10,775 bases of DNA from positions 1 through 10,775 of the forward strand of contig JAFUWW010000099.1 in the NCBI GenBank assembly GCA_017471085.1, in the 5' to 3' direction. The translations under genes were made by a program, and so were the position numbers. Origin of the DNA: Bacteroidales bacterium (GTDB lineage: Bacteria > Bacteroidota > Bacteroidia > Bacteroidales > UBA932). The stretch's first letter is position 1, and every line of letters begins with the position of its first letter. Below, piece by piece: positions 1-6,490 of this stretch. The notes under the pieces are model-generated. The model ran no database searches. It was not told the origin of the DNA and was given only the letters and a program-made list of their open reading frames with translations.

Positions 1-2091
1 ATCCTCCCGGACTTCCCCACCGGCGGCATCGCCGACTGCTCCAAGTACAACAAGGGCAAGCGGGGCGGCATCGTCAAGGTGAGGGCCCGGATCAACAAGG
101 TGGACAAGTCCACCATCACCATCACCGAGATCCCCTACGGAAAAACCTCGCACGCCATCATTGACAGCATCCTCAAGGCCAAGGACAAGAAGAAGATCAA
201 CATCAAGAAGATAGAGGACATGACCACGGACAAGGTGGAAATCGTGATCCATCTTCCGGCCGATGTCTCCCCGGACAAGACCATCGACGCGCTGTACGCC
301 TTCACGGAGTGCGAAACCAAGATCAGCCCCAATGCCTGCGTGATCAGGGAGAACAAGCCTGTGTTCCTCACCGTGGACGAAATCCTGGAATACGACACCT
401 GGCACACCCGGGACATCCTGGAAGCCGAACTGCAGGTGAAACTGGGCGAACTGGAGAACGACTGGCACTACAGTTCCCTGGAGCGCATCTTCTTCGAAAA
501 CCGCATCTACAAGGTGCTGGAACAGAACCAGCTCTCCTGGGAGGAACAGCTGGACGACGTGCTGAACCAGATGCTGCAGTATCAGGACCTCCTCCATCGG
601 CCCATCACCATGGATGACATCCTGAAACTGGTGGAGAAGCCGGTGCGCAAGATTTCCAAGTTCGACACCAAGGCCCTTGACGAGAAGATCTACGCCATCG
701 AGGACCAGATGAAGGACATCCAGGACAAACTGGCCCACATGACGGAATACACCATCGAGTGGTTCAAGGGGCTCAAGAAGAAATATGGAAAGGCCTGGCC
801 GCGCCTGACGGAAATCTCTTCCCTGGAAACCATCACCGTGACCAAGGTCGTGTCCAACAATGCCAAGCTGTACGCCAACCTGGCCGAGGGTTTCGTGGGC
901 ATCGGCCTCAAGCGGGACGACGGCGGCGAATTCGTCAGCGAATGCTCGGACCTGAGCGAGATCATCGTCATCGGCCGGGACGGCAAATTCCGCGTCACGA
1001 AGGTCTCCGACAAGGCTTTCTTCGGGAAAGACCTCCTTTACGCAGGCGTCTTCAACAGAGGCGACGAGCGTACCATCTATAATGTGATCTACCGGGAAGG
1101 AAAGGGTCCGGCACACTACGCCAAGCGTTTTGCCATCACCTCCATCACCCGCGACAAGGAATACGACATCACCACCGGGGCCGAGGGCTCCAAGATTCTC
1201 TGGTTCAGCGTGAACCACAACGGAGAAGCGGAGACGGTCCGGATCAGCCTCAGGCCCAAGAAGGGGCTCAAGAAGTCTTCGCTGGAATGGGATTTCGCCT
1301 CCCTTGCCATCAAGGGACGCGCCTCCAGGGGCAATCTGGTCACCAAGAATCCCATCGCCCGCATCCAGCTCAAGTCCAAGGGCGTCACTACGCTGAAAGG
1401 CAAGGACATCTGGTACGACCCGGACATCCAGCGCCTGAACGAAGACGGCAGAGGCGACCATCTGGGCAAATTCTCCGGAGAAGACCGTGTGCTGGCCATC
1501 TTCGCGGACGGCACCTACTACACCACCACCTACGACCTGGTGAACAAGTATCAGGGCGACGTGGTCCTGATCCAGAAGTTCGATCCCGGCCGCGTCTTCA
1601 CGGTCCTCTATTGGGACAATGCCGCCAAGGCCTACTACGTGAAGCGTTTCTCCTTCACCGAGAGCAACAACACGCCCCTGCTCTTCATCTCCGACGCCCG
1701 GGGATCCAAACTGGTGGACATTTCCTTCGACCTGCATCCGCAGGTACTCCTCACCTTTGGAGGAAAATTCGAACACCGCGAGGCAGAAGTGCTTGACGCA
1801 GAGGAATTCATCGCCAAGAAAGGCCTTACGGCAAAGGGAAAGAAATGCTCGCAGTACGATTTGAAGTCCGTCGAATTCACTGAACCCCTGCATAAACCCG
1901 AAGACGATGTCGAACCCGCCGCGGAGCCTGAACCGATGGACGTGGAAATCGACGAAGACTTCCCGGACGATGCAGACGCCGCCGATGCCGGAGCGCCCAT
2001 CGAGCAAACCGGCCAGTCGTCCGAACTCCTGAAGAACCAGGACGATGGCGGCCCCGTGGACTTCTCCGACTGGGAACCCACCTTGTTCTGA
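1..2091 (+). CDS. parC: DNA topoisomerase IV subunit A, C-terminal part (5' end outside window)
   Basis: Breakage-reunion subunit of topoisomerase IV, which with ParE decatenates daughter chromosomes. The open frame runs in from base 1 and gives 696 residues to the TGA at 2089-2091. It opens with PDFPTGG, a motif of the GyrA/ParC core that lies after the catalytic tyrosine, so roughly the first 200 residues, including that tyrosine and the quinolone-resistance region, are missing. The middle is the coiled-coil and tower region; from about base 820 onward comes the beta-pinwheel C-terminal domain, with blade motifs such as GRASRGN (near base 1320) and QRLNEDGRG (near 1430). The canonical GyrA box QRRGGKG is absent, which favours ParC over GyrA. 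The last 70 or so residues form an acidic, probably disordered tail rich in Glu, Asp and Pro, ending DWEPTLF. A GTG at 79 opens no separate gene, because the upstream codons are conserved core sequence. aroK follows after 12 bases and may be cotranscribed. Confidence 0.93.
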   Translation: MLPDFPTGGIADCSKYNKGKRGGIVKVRARINKVDKSTITITEIPYGKTSHAIIDSILKAKDKKKINIKKIEDMTTDKVEIVIHLPADVSPDKTIDALYAFTECETKISPNACVIRENKPVFLTVDEILEYDTWHTRDILEAELQVKLGELENDWHYSSLERIFFENRIYKVLEQNQLSWEEQLDDVLNQMLQYQDLLHRPITMDDILKLVEKPVRKISKFDTKALDEKIYAIEDQMKDIQDKLAHMTEYTIEWFKGLKKKYGKAWPRLTEISSLETITVTKVVSNNAKLYANLAEGFVGIGLKRDDGGEFVSECSDLSEIIVIGRDGKFRVTKVSDKAFFGKDLLYAGVFNRGDERTIYNVIYREGKGPAHYAKRFAITSITRDKEYDITTGAEGSKILWFSVNHNGEAETVRISLRPKKGLKKSSLEWDFASLAIKGRASRGNLVTKNPIARIQLKSKGVTTLKGKDIWYDPDIQRLNEDGRGDHLGKFSGEDRVLAIFADGTYYTTTYDLVNKYQGDVVLIQKFDPGRVFTVLYWDNAAKAYYVKRFSFTESNNTPLLFISDARGSKLVDISFDLHPQVLLTFGGKFEHREAEVLDAEEFIAKKGLTAKGKKCSQYDLKSVEFTEPLHKPEDDVEPAAEPEPMDVEIDEDFPDDADAADAGAPIEQTGQSSELLKNQDDGGPVDFSDWEPTLF

Positions 2092-2103
2092 CGCTGGACC
2101 CCC

Positions 2104-2601
2104 ATGCTGATCGCACTGACAGGATTTATGGGAAGCGGAAAGACCACGGTGGGACAAATCGTGGCCGATGCCCTCGGATGCCCTTTCATCGACCTGGACG
2201 ATGTCATCGTAAAGAAAGCGGGGATGTCCATTCCGGAGATTTTTGCCGGAAAGGGCGAAAAGGAATTCCGCCGCCTGGAGAAAAAGGCGCTGGAAGAGAC
2301 CGTGGGTAAATACGCGGAAAATACGGCGGTCCTGGCGCTGGGCGGAGGAACGGTGACCGTGCCCGGCAGCATCGGCCTTTTGCAGGAAAAAACCACCTGC
2401 ATCTATCTGCAGGCTTCGCCGGAGACCTTGCGGCAGCGTCTGGAAGGGCAGCGGGAAAGCCGTCCACTGGCCGATGAAAACTGGATGGAACGCCTGTTCC
2501 AACGACTCCCCTTATACGAAAAAGCCGCCCACGTCACGCTGGACACAGACGGGCTGCCGGCCGCTGAAATTGCCGACGAGATCATTGTCGACTGCCTTTA
2601 G
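2104..2601 (+). CDS. aroK: shikimate kinase
   Basis: Cytoplasmic enzyme that phosphorylates shikimate to shikimate 3-phosphate with ATP, the fifth step of the chorismate pathway to aromatic amino acids. The 165-residue length is normal for the family. Visible motifs in order: Walker A GFMGSGKTT (residues 7-15); the shikimate-binding acidic pair in DLDD (Asp32, Asp33); an arginine pair in EFRRLE (56-57) that contacts shikimate; the Gly-rich loop LGGGT (79-83); the LID arginine in SRPL (Arg120); and RLPLYEKAA (Arg134 to Tyr138), matching the family's C-terminal RxxxY. ATG at 2104 is the natural start because the Walker A strand begins at residue 2; no Shine-Dalgarno is seen. It lies 12 bases after parC on the same strand with no promoter box between, so readthrough from parC is likely. 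Its TAG stop overlaps the recJ stop on the other strand by 4 bases. Confidence 0.95.
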   Translation: MLIALTGFMGSGKTTVGQIVADALGCPFIDLDDVIVKKAGMSIPEIFAGKGEKEFRRLEKKALEETVGKYAENTAVLALGGGTVTVPGSIGLLQEKTTCIYLQASPETLRQRLEGQRESRPLADENWMERLFQRLPLYEKAAHVTLDTDGLPAAEIADEIIVDCL

Positions 2602-4334
2602 ATCAGGTCTTCCCGCTCGCGGATGTCCTTGAGCCGCAATTGGATGGTGGAAGACCCGCGGTAGAAGTTCTCCACGATGGAATAGCAGATGTCAATCGGG
2701 TTGCCGGACTTGATATATTCGTAGTAATCGGCCATGTTGAAGCCGATGGCGGCTATCTGCCTGTAAGGCTGGCTTTCCTGCATCAGGTCCAGTTTGAGGT
2801 GTACGCCGCCGGCACCTACCTTGCGGCCGTTTCCGGCGTCATAGACATCTTCCGTGAGGAAAACCGGATTGCTGTTGCCCGGACCGAAAGGCTGGAACTG
2901 CTTGAGGATACGGGTGAATTTGGGCGTGATCTGGGAAAAATCCAGGCGGGCGTCGATTTCCACCACCGGGGTAAGTTCCTCCCGGGTGATGTTGCCCGAG
3001 ACAAACTGGTTCATCCTGCGGCAGAACTCTTCCAGATGCTCCTCTTTCATGGTGAGGCCGGCGGCATAGACATGGCCGCCGAAGTTCTCCAGCAGGTCGG
3101 CGCAGCTCTCGATGGAGGCGTAAAGGTCGAAACCCTGGACGCTCCGGGCACTGCCCGTCACGAATCCGTTGCTCTTTGTAAGCACTACGGTAGGCTTGTA
3201 GTAAGCCTCCACCAGGCGGGAGGCGACGATGCCCACGACACCCTTGTTCCAAGTCGGATTGTAGACGATGGTCACATTCTCCGTTTCCAGGGCCTTCCCG
3301 TCCCGGACCATTTCCAGCGCCTCCTGGGTGATTTCCCGGTCGATGGACTTGCGCTCGTTGTTGCTGTCGTTGATCTGTTCGCCGATGCGCACGGCGGTCT
3401 GGTCGTCCGTCGCCGTGAGCAGTTCCACGGCCAGGCGGCCGCTTTCCATACGCCCCGCCGCATTGATACGCGGGCCGATCTTGAAAACGATATCGTCGAT
3501 ATTGATGTGGCCGGGCTCCAGTTTGGCCAGGTTGATCATGGCCAGCAGACCTTTCCGGGGATTTTCGTTCAGCCGCTTGAGACCGAAATGGGCCAGGATG
3601 CGGTTCTCTCCCGTCATGGACACCAGGTCCGAGGCGATGGAAACCACCTGCAGGTCCAGAAGGGGGGTCAGCAGGTCCGGATCCAGATCGTATTTCTGCA
3701 CATATCCCTGGGCCAGTTTGAACCCCACGCCACAGCCGCAGAGGTCGTCGAACGGGTAGTGGCAGTCTTCCCGCTTGGGATCCAGCACGGCCACCGCCCC
3801 CGGCAGTTCATTCTCCGGCAGGTGATGGTCGCAGATGATCACCTCGATCCCCTTGCCGCGGGCATATTCCACCTTGTCGATGGCCTTGATGCCGCAGTCC
3901 AGCGTGATCACCAGCTGCACACCGTTGTCCGAGGCCCAGTCCAGACCCTTGTACGACAGGCCGTAACCCTCATCATAGCGGTCCGGAATGTAGAAATCCA
4001 CCTTCTGGGTAAAACGGCGGATAAAGGAATAGACCAGCGCCACAGCCGTGGTACCGTCTACATCGTAATCGCCGTAAACCAATATTTTCTGTCCCTTGAC
4101 GATGGCTTCATGCACCCGGTCCACGGCTTTGTCCATATCGGCCATGAGGAAAGGGTCGTGCAAGTCTTCCAGGCGGGGACGGAAGAAACTGCGGGCCTCG
4201 TCAAACGTCTCTACTCCGCGCTGAACCAACAGATTGGCAAGAACCCGGTCGATACCGAGTTCCGCCGCCAGCCGCCCCGCTTTTTCGGGATCGGCCGGTG
4301 CTTTTACCGTCCATTGTCTGTCTGAAAAGCCCAT
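2598..4334 (-). CDS. recJ: single-stranded-DNA-specific 5'-3' exonuclease RecJ
   Basis: RecJ degrades single-stranded DNA 5' to 3' in recombinational repair, replication fork processing and mismatch repair. The 578 residues match the usual bacterial length. The DHH phosphoesterase core shows motif I as DYDVDG (residues 89-94), motif II with Asp146 in LDCGI, and motif III as DHH (169-171), which together bind the catalytic metals. A DHHA1 domain follows with the GGHVYAAG motif (about 417-424), then a C-terminal OB-fold-like region with QPFGPGN, typical of RecJ. The ATG at 4334 follows a good Bacteroidota promoter by only 7 bases, so the mRNA may have almost no leader. The upstream same-strand neighbour is the MBL-fold hydrolase, 49 bases away, so partial cotranscription is possible. 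The stop (TAA, 2600-2598) overlaps the aroK stop, and no terminator hairpin is visible there. Confidence 0.96.
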   Translation of the reverse strand: MGFSDRQWTVKAPADPEKAGRLAAELGIDRVLANLLVQRGVETFDEARSFFRPRLEDLHDPFLMADMDKAVDRVHEAIVKGQKILVYGDYDVDGTTAVALVYSFIRRFTQKVDFYIPDRYDEGYGLSYKGLDWASDNGVQLVITLDCGIKAIDKVEYARGKGIEVIICDHHLPENELPGAVAVLDPKREDCHYPFDDLCGCGVGFKLAQGYVQKYDLDPDLLTPLLDLQVVSIASDLVSMTGENRILAHFGLKRLNENPRKGLLAMINLAKLEPGHINIDDIVFKIGPRINAAGRMESGRLAVELLTATDDQTAVRIGEQINDSNNERKSIDREITQEALEMVRDGKALETENVTIVYNPTWNKGVVGIVASRLVEAYYKPTVVLTKSNGFVTGSARSVQGFDLYASIESCADLLENFGGHVYAAGLTMKEEHLEEFCRRMNQFVSGNITREELTPVVEIDARLDFSQITPKFTRILKQFQPFGPGNSNPVFLTEDVYDAGNGRKVGAGGVHLKLDLMQESQPYRQIAAIGFNMADYYEYIKSGNPIDICYSIVENFYRGSSTIQLRLKDIREREDLI

Positions 4335-4341
4335 AATCGTA

Positions 4342-4373
4342 CAAATTTAGCAATTATCGGGCATAATTCCAAA
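4342..4373 (-). promoter_or_regulatory. Bacteroidota-type promoter of recJ
   Basis: On the minus strand, TTTG (4373-4370) is followed by exactly 20 bases and then TAAATTTG (4349-4342). This fits the published Bacteroides consensus (-33 TTTG, -7 TAnnTTTG) at both boxes. The recJ ATG begins 7 bases after the -7 box, so transcription should start at or just before the start codon. Confidence 0.75.
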
Positions 4374-4383
4374 CCGATTTTTG

Positions 4384-5094
4384 TCAGATTTCAGGCCCCC
4401 GGATCGGAATGCCGTCCTGGTTCCACCAGTCGCCGTCGGCTTCGTTGAAGGGCTGCAGGAAGGGATTGGTGGAGATTTCACGGCCGATGGTGGTGGGCTG
4501 TCCGTGGCCGGGAATCACGTCCGTGTCGCCCGGGAGGGTGAGCACCTTCTTCAGGAGAGAATCCATGAGGACGTCGTAGTCGCCGCCGGCAAGGTCTGTC
4601 CGGCCGATGCTGCCTGCGAACAGGGTATCCCCGCTGAGCAGGAGGGAATTCTCCTCCGACCAGTAGCAGACGCCGCCGGGCGTATGGCCGGGCGTACCGA
4701 TGACCTTCCAGCTGCATCCGCCGCTTTCCAGGGTATCCCCGTCGGCGATGTCCACCGTGGGGAAATCGTGTTTCAGGAAGGTGAAAGACTGGCGGAAACC
4801 TCCGGTAATCTGATCCATGATATGCTTGTCGGCGGGATTCAGATATACGGGGACGCTGAAGCGGGCCAGGAGTTTTTCCACGCCCCACACATGGTCGAAG
4901 TGGCCGTGGGTGAGGAAGATGGCATCCGGCACCAGGGAGTGTTCCTTCAGGAAATCCAGCAGGCTGTCCGTGCCTTCCGGCGAGGACATGCCGGGATCCA
5001 CGATCGTACAGGAAGGGCCTTCGTCCGTCCAGAGGACCACACAATTGGTCCCCAGCGGATTGAATTCAAAAATTCGGGTATGCAGCATAGTCAT
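4384..5094 (-). CDS. MBL-fold metallohydrolase, glyoxalase II-like
   Basis: Soluble metallo-beta-lactamase-fold hydrolase; such proteins usually cleave thioesters or related bonds with a di-metal centre. Numbered from the ATG at 5094 (236 residues), the metal-ligand motifs are all present: THGHFDH (62-68, with His63, His65, Asp67, His68), His137 in GTPGHTPGG, Asp156 in SGDTLF, and His197 in IPGHG. The spacing and the GRTD sequence after SGD resemble the short YcbL/GloB-like group that lacks the glutathione-binding C-terminal domain of true glyoxalase II, so the substrate is unknown. A TTG at 5112 would give 242 residues but lies inside the -7 box, upstream of the expected transcript start, so it is rejected. 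ATG 5088 (two codons inside) is an equally plausible start. It is divergent from dNK1 and tandem with recJ, 49 bases downstream. Confidence 0.88.
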   Translation of the reverse strand: MTMLHTRIFEFNPLGTNCVVLWTDEGPSCTIVDPGMSSPEGTDSLLDFLKEHSLVPDAIFLTHGHFDHVWGVEKLLARFSVPVYLNPADKHIMDQITGGFRQSFTFLKHDFPTVDIADGDTLESGGCSWKVIGTPGHTPGGVCYWSEENSLLLSGDTLFAGSIGRTDLAGGDYDVLMDSLLKKVLTLPGDTDVIPGHGQPTTIGREISTNPFLQPFNEADGDWWNQDGIPIRGPEI

Positions 5095-5106
5095 GGTCGA
5101 TTTAGA

Positions 5107-5137
5107 TTGCAAATTTACGATTATTTTGCCAACTTTG
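5107..5137 (+). promoter_or_regulatory. candidate promoter of the first deoxynucleoside kinase
   Basis: TTG (5107-5109), 20 bases, then CAACTTTG (5130-5137), one mismatch from TAnnTTTG, 19 bases before the ATG at 5157. The spacing is the same as at the recJ promoter. It shares the 62-base divergent intergenic region with the MBL-fold gene promoter on the other strand. Confidence 0.5.
5110..5117 (-). promoter_or_regulatory. -7 box for the MBL-fold hydrolase gene
   Basis: The minus strand reads TAAATTTG at 5117-5110, an exact TAnnTTTG match, 15 bases before the ATG at 5094. No TTTG is found at the usual distance upstream, so this is half a promoter by sequence. It directly abuts the -33 element proposed for the divergent kinase gene. 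Confidence 0.5.
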
Positions 5138-5156
5138 TAGAATCAACCACCATTGT

Positions 5157-5768
5157 ATGCACATCGGAATCGCAGGAAATATCGGCAGCGGCAAGACCAC
5201 TCTCACCACCCTACTCGCCCGCCACTACGGCTGGACCCCGAAATTCGAATCCGTCACGTACAATCCCTATCTGGCCGATTATTACAAAGACATCAAACGC
5301 TGGTCGTTCGCGCTGGAGATGTACTTCCTGCAGCAGCGCCTGCACGATGTGCTGGATATCGCCAAGTCAAAGGACGTCATCATCCAGGACCGCACCCTGT
5401 TCGAAGGCGTCCACATTTTCGTAGCCAACAACTATGCGCAGGGAAACCTCTCGGAGAGGGACTACAATACTTATATGGACACCTTCAACGTGATGATGTC
5501 GGTGGTGAAGGAGCCGGACCTGATGATCTACCTCAAAAGCAGCATCCCCCACCTGGTGGCCCAGATCCAGAAACGCGGCCGGGATTACGAACAGACCATC
5601 TCCATCGACTACCTCTCCGGCCTCAACCAGCGCTACGAAGACTGGATCGCCGGTTACAAAGGCCGCCTGATCGTGATAGAGGCCGACAACCTGGATTTCC
5701 TGAACAGGCCGGAAGACTTCGCCTCCATCACGGACCGCATCGACGCCGAGTTGTACGGTTTGTTTTAA
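5157..5768 (+). CDS. deoxynucleoside kinase, first of a tandem pair
   Basis: Salvage enzyme that phosphorylates deoxynucleosides to 5'-monophosphates. This single-domain 203-residue protein belongs to the dCK/dGK/dAK family. Visible motifs: P-loop GNIGSGKTT (7-15), FESV (30-33) and WSF (49-51) that line the nucleoside site in relatives, the QDRT motif (77-80) where family members carry the ERS/DRS-type catalytic region, and an arginine-containing LID segment QKRGRDYE (138-145). The N-terminal P-loop fixes the start at ATG 5157. By my ungapped count it matches the next gene's protein at 133 of 203 positions (65%). Base preference (dA, dG or dC) cannot be read from this. In Lactobacillus a comparable tandem pair forms a dAK/dGK heterodimer; a similar arrangement here is inference. 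There is no terminator before the next gene. Confidence 0.93.
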   Translation: MHIGIAGNIGSGKTTLTTLLARHYGWTPKFESVTYNPYLADYYKDIKRWSFALEMYFLQQRLHDVLDIAKSKDVIIQDRTLFEGVHIFVANNYAQGNLSERDYNTYMDTFNVMMSVVKEPDLMIYLKSSIPHLVAQIQKRGRDYEQTISIDYLSGLNQRYEDWIAGYKGRLIVIEADNLDFLNRPEDFASITDRIDAELYGLF

Positions 5769-5781
5769 ATGATTATATTTG
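5750..5781 (+). promoter_or_regulatory. candidate promoter of the second deoxynucleoside kinase
   Basis: GTTG (5750-5753), 20 bases, then TATATTTG (5774-5781), an exact -7 match. The -33 box lies inside the last codons of the first kinase and the -7 box just after its stop. The transcript would carry a leader of about 70 bases, unlike the short leaders of recJ and uvrA. Confidence 0.6.
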
Positions 5782-5794
5782 TGAGATTAGACGC

Positions 5795-5808
5795 CCGGCC
5801 ACTGCCGG
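5795..5808 (+). other. small GC-rich hairpin in the second kinase leader
   Basis: CCGGC-CACT-GCCGG is a perfect 5-bp stem with a 4-base loop, about 15 bases after the expected transcript start and 47 bases before the ATG. No T-run follows, so it is not an intrinsic terminator for the first kinase. It may stabilise or tune the leader, or be chance in GC-rich DNA. Confidence 0.3.
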
Positions 5809-5855
5809 ACATGACGGAAAAAACGGTTTGACGGAAAGATTTAATCTATTGAATT

Positions 5856-6482
5856 ATGCATATAGCAATCGCCGGTAATATCGGCAGCGGAAAGACCACG
5901 CTGACCAAAATGCTCGCCACCCATTACGGATGGACTCCCAAGTTCGAGTCCGTAGACTTCAACCCCTATCTGGCCGATTTCTACGAAGACATGGAACGCT
6001 GGTCGTTCAACCTCCAGATTTATTTCCTGAACAAGCGTTTCCAGGATGTGGTGGAAATCTCCAAGCATAAGGAAGTGATCATCCAGGACCGCACCATCTA
6101 CGAAGATGCCCGCATCTTCGCCCCCAACCTCCACGCCATGGGCCTGATGTCCACCCGTGACTTCGAGAACTACAGCGACCTGTTCGACCTGATGATGTCG
6201 CTGGTGAATCCGCCGGACCTGCTCATCTACCTGAGAAGCTCCATCCCCAACCTCATCGCCCAGATCCAGAAACGCGGCCGCGAATACGAACGCTCCATCC
6301 GCATCGACTACATCACCGGCCTCAACCAGCGCTACGAAGACTGGATCCGGAATTACAAGGCCCGCCTCCTCATCGTAGACGTGGACAACATCAAATTCGA
6401 GAACAAACCCGAAGATTTCCAGTATATTACGGATAGAATCGACGCCGAACTCTTCGGCCTCTTCCCTTCCGAACAACAATAG
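5856..6482 (+). CDS. deoxynucleoside kinase, second of a tandem pair
   Basis: A 208-residue paralogue of the preceding kinase, aligned end to end with no gaps (gene starts exactly 699 bases apart) plus a 5-residue tail SEQQ-like extension (PSEQQ). P-loop GNIGSGKTT (7-15), FESV (30-33), WSF (49-51), QDRT (77-80) and LID QKRGREYE (138-145) are all kept, so both copies should be active. Differences cluster in residues 41-70 and 81-120, the parts that shape the nucleoside pocket and dimer interface in relatives; this is what one expects if the copies have split substrates (for example dA versus dG). ATG 5856 is fixed by the P-loop. It has its own promoter candidate and sits 8 bases before the acyl-CoA synthetase, so those two probably share a transcript. 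Confidence 0.93.
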   Translation: MHIAIAGNIGSGKTTLTKMLATHYGWTPKFESVDFNPYLADFYEDMERWSFNLQIYFLNKRFQDVVEISKHKEVIIQDRTIYEDARIFAPNLHAMGLMSTRDFENYSDLFDLMMSLVNPPDLLIYLRSSIPNLIAQIQKRGREYERSIRIDYITGLNQRYEDWIRNYKARLLIVDVDNIKFENKPEDFQYITDRIDAELFGLFPSEQQ

Positions 6483-6490
6483 AACCGATT

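Noticed and set aside
79..81. GTG as the start of the first gene
   Set aside because: Codons upstream to base 1 encode the conserved PDFPTGG core of ParC, so the gene simply enters from outside the window.
2640..4325. 561-codon plus-strand frame over recJ
   Set aside because: Shadow of recJ, whose DHH motifs are unambiguous; no family motif in the plus-strand translation.
5095..5112. TTG start extending the MBL-fold protein by six residues
   Set aside because: The TTG lies within the -7 box and so before the expected transcript start; two ATG codons follow at 5094 and 5088.
4381..5424. 347-codon plus-strand frame over the MBL gene and the start of the first kinase
   Set aside because: It crosses two real genes and the divergent promoter region; its translation shows no recognisable domain.
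5795..5808. Hairpin between the kinases as a terminator
   Set aside because: Five-bp stem without a following T-run; the downstream bases are A- and G-rich.
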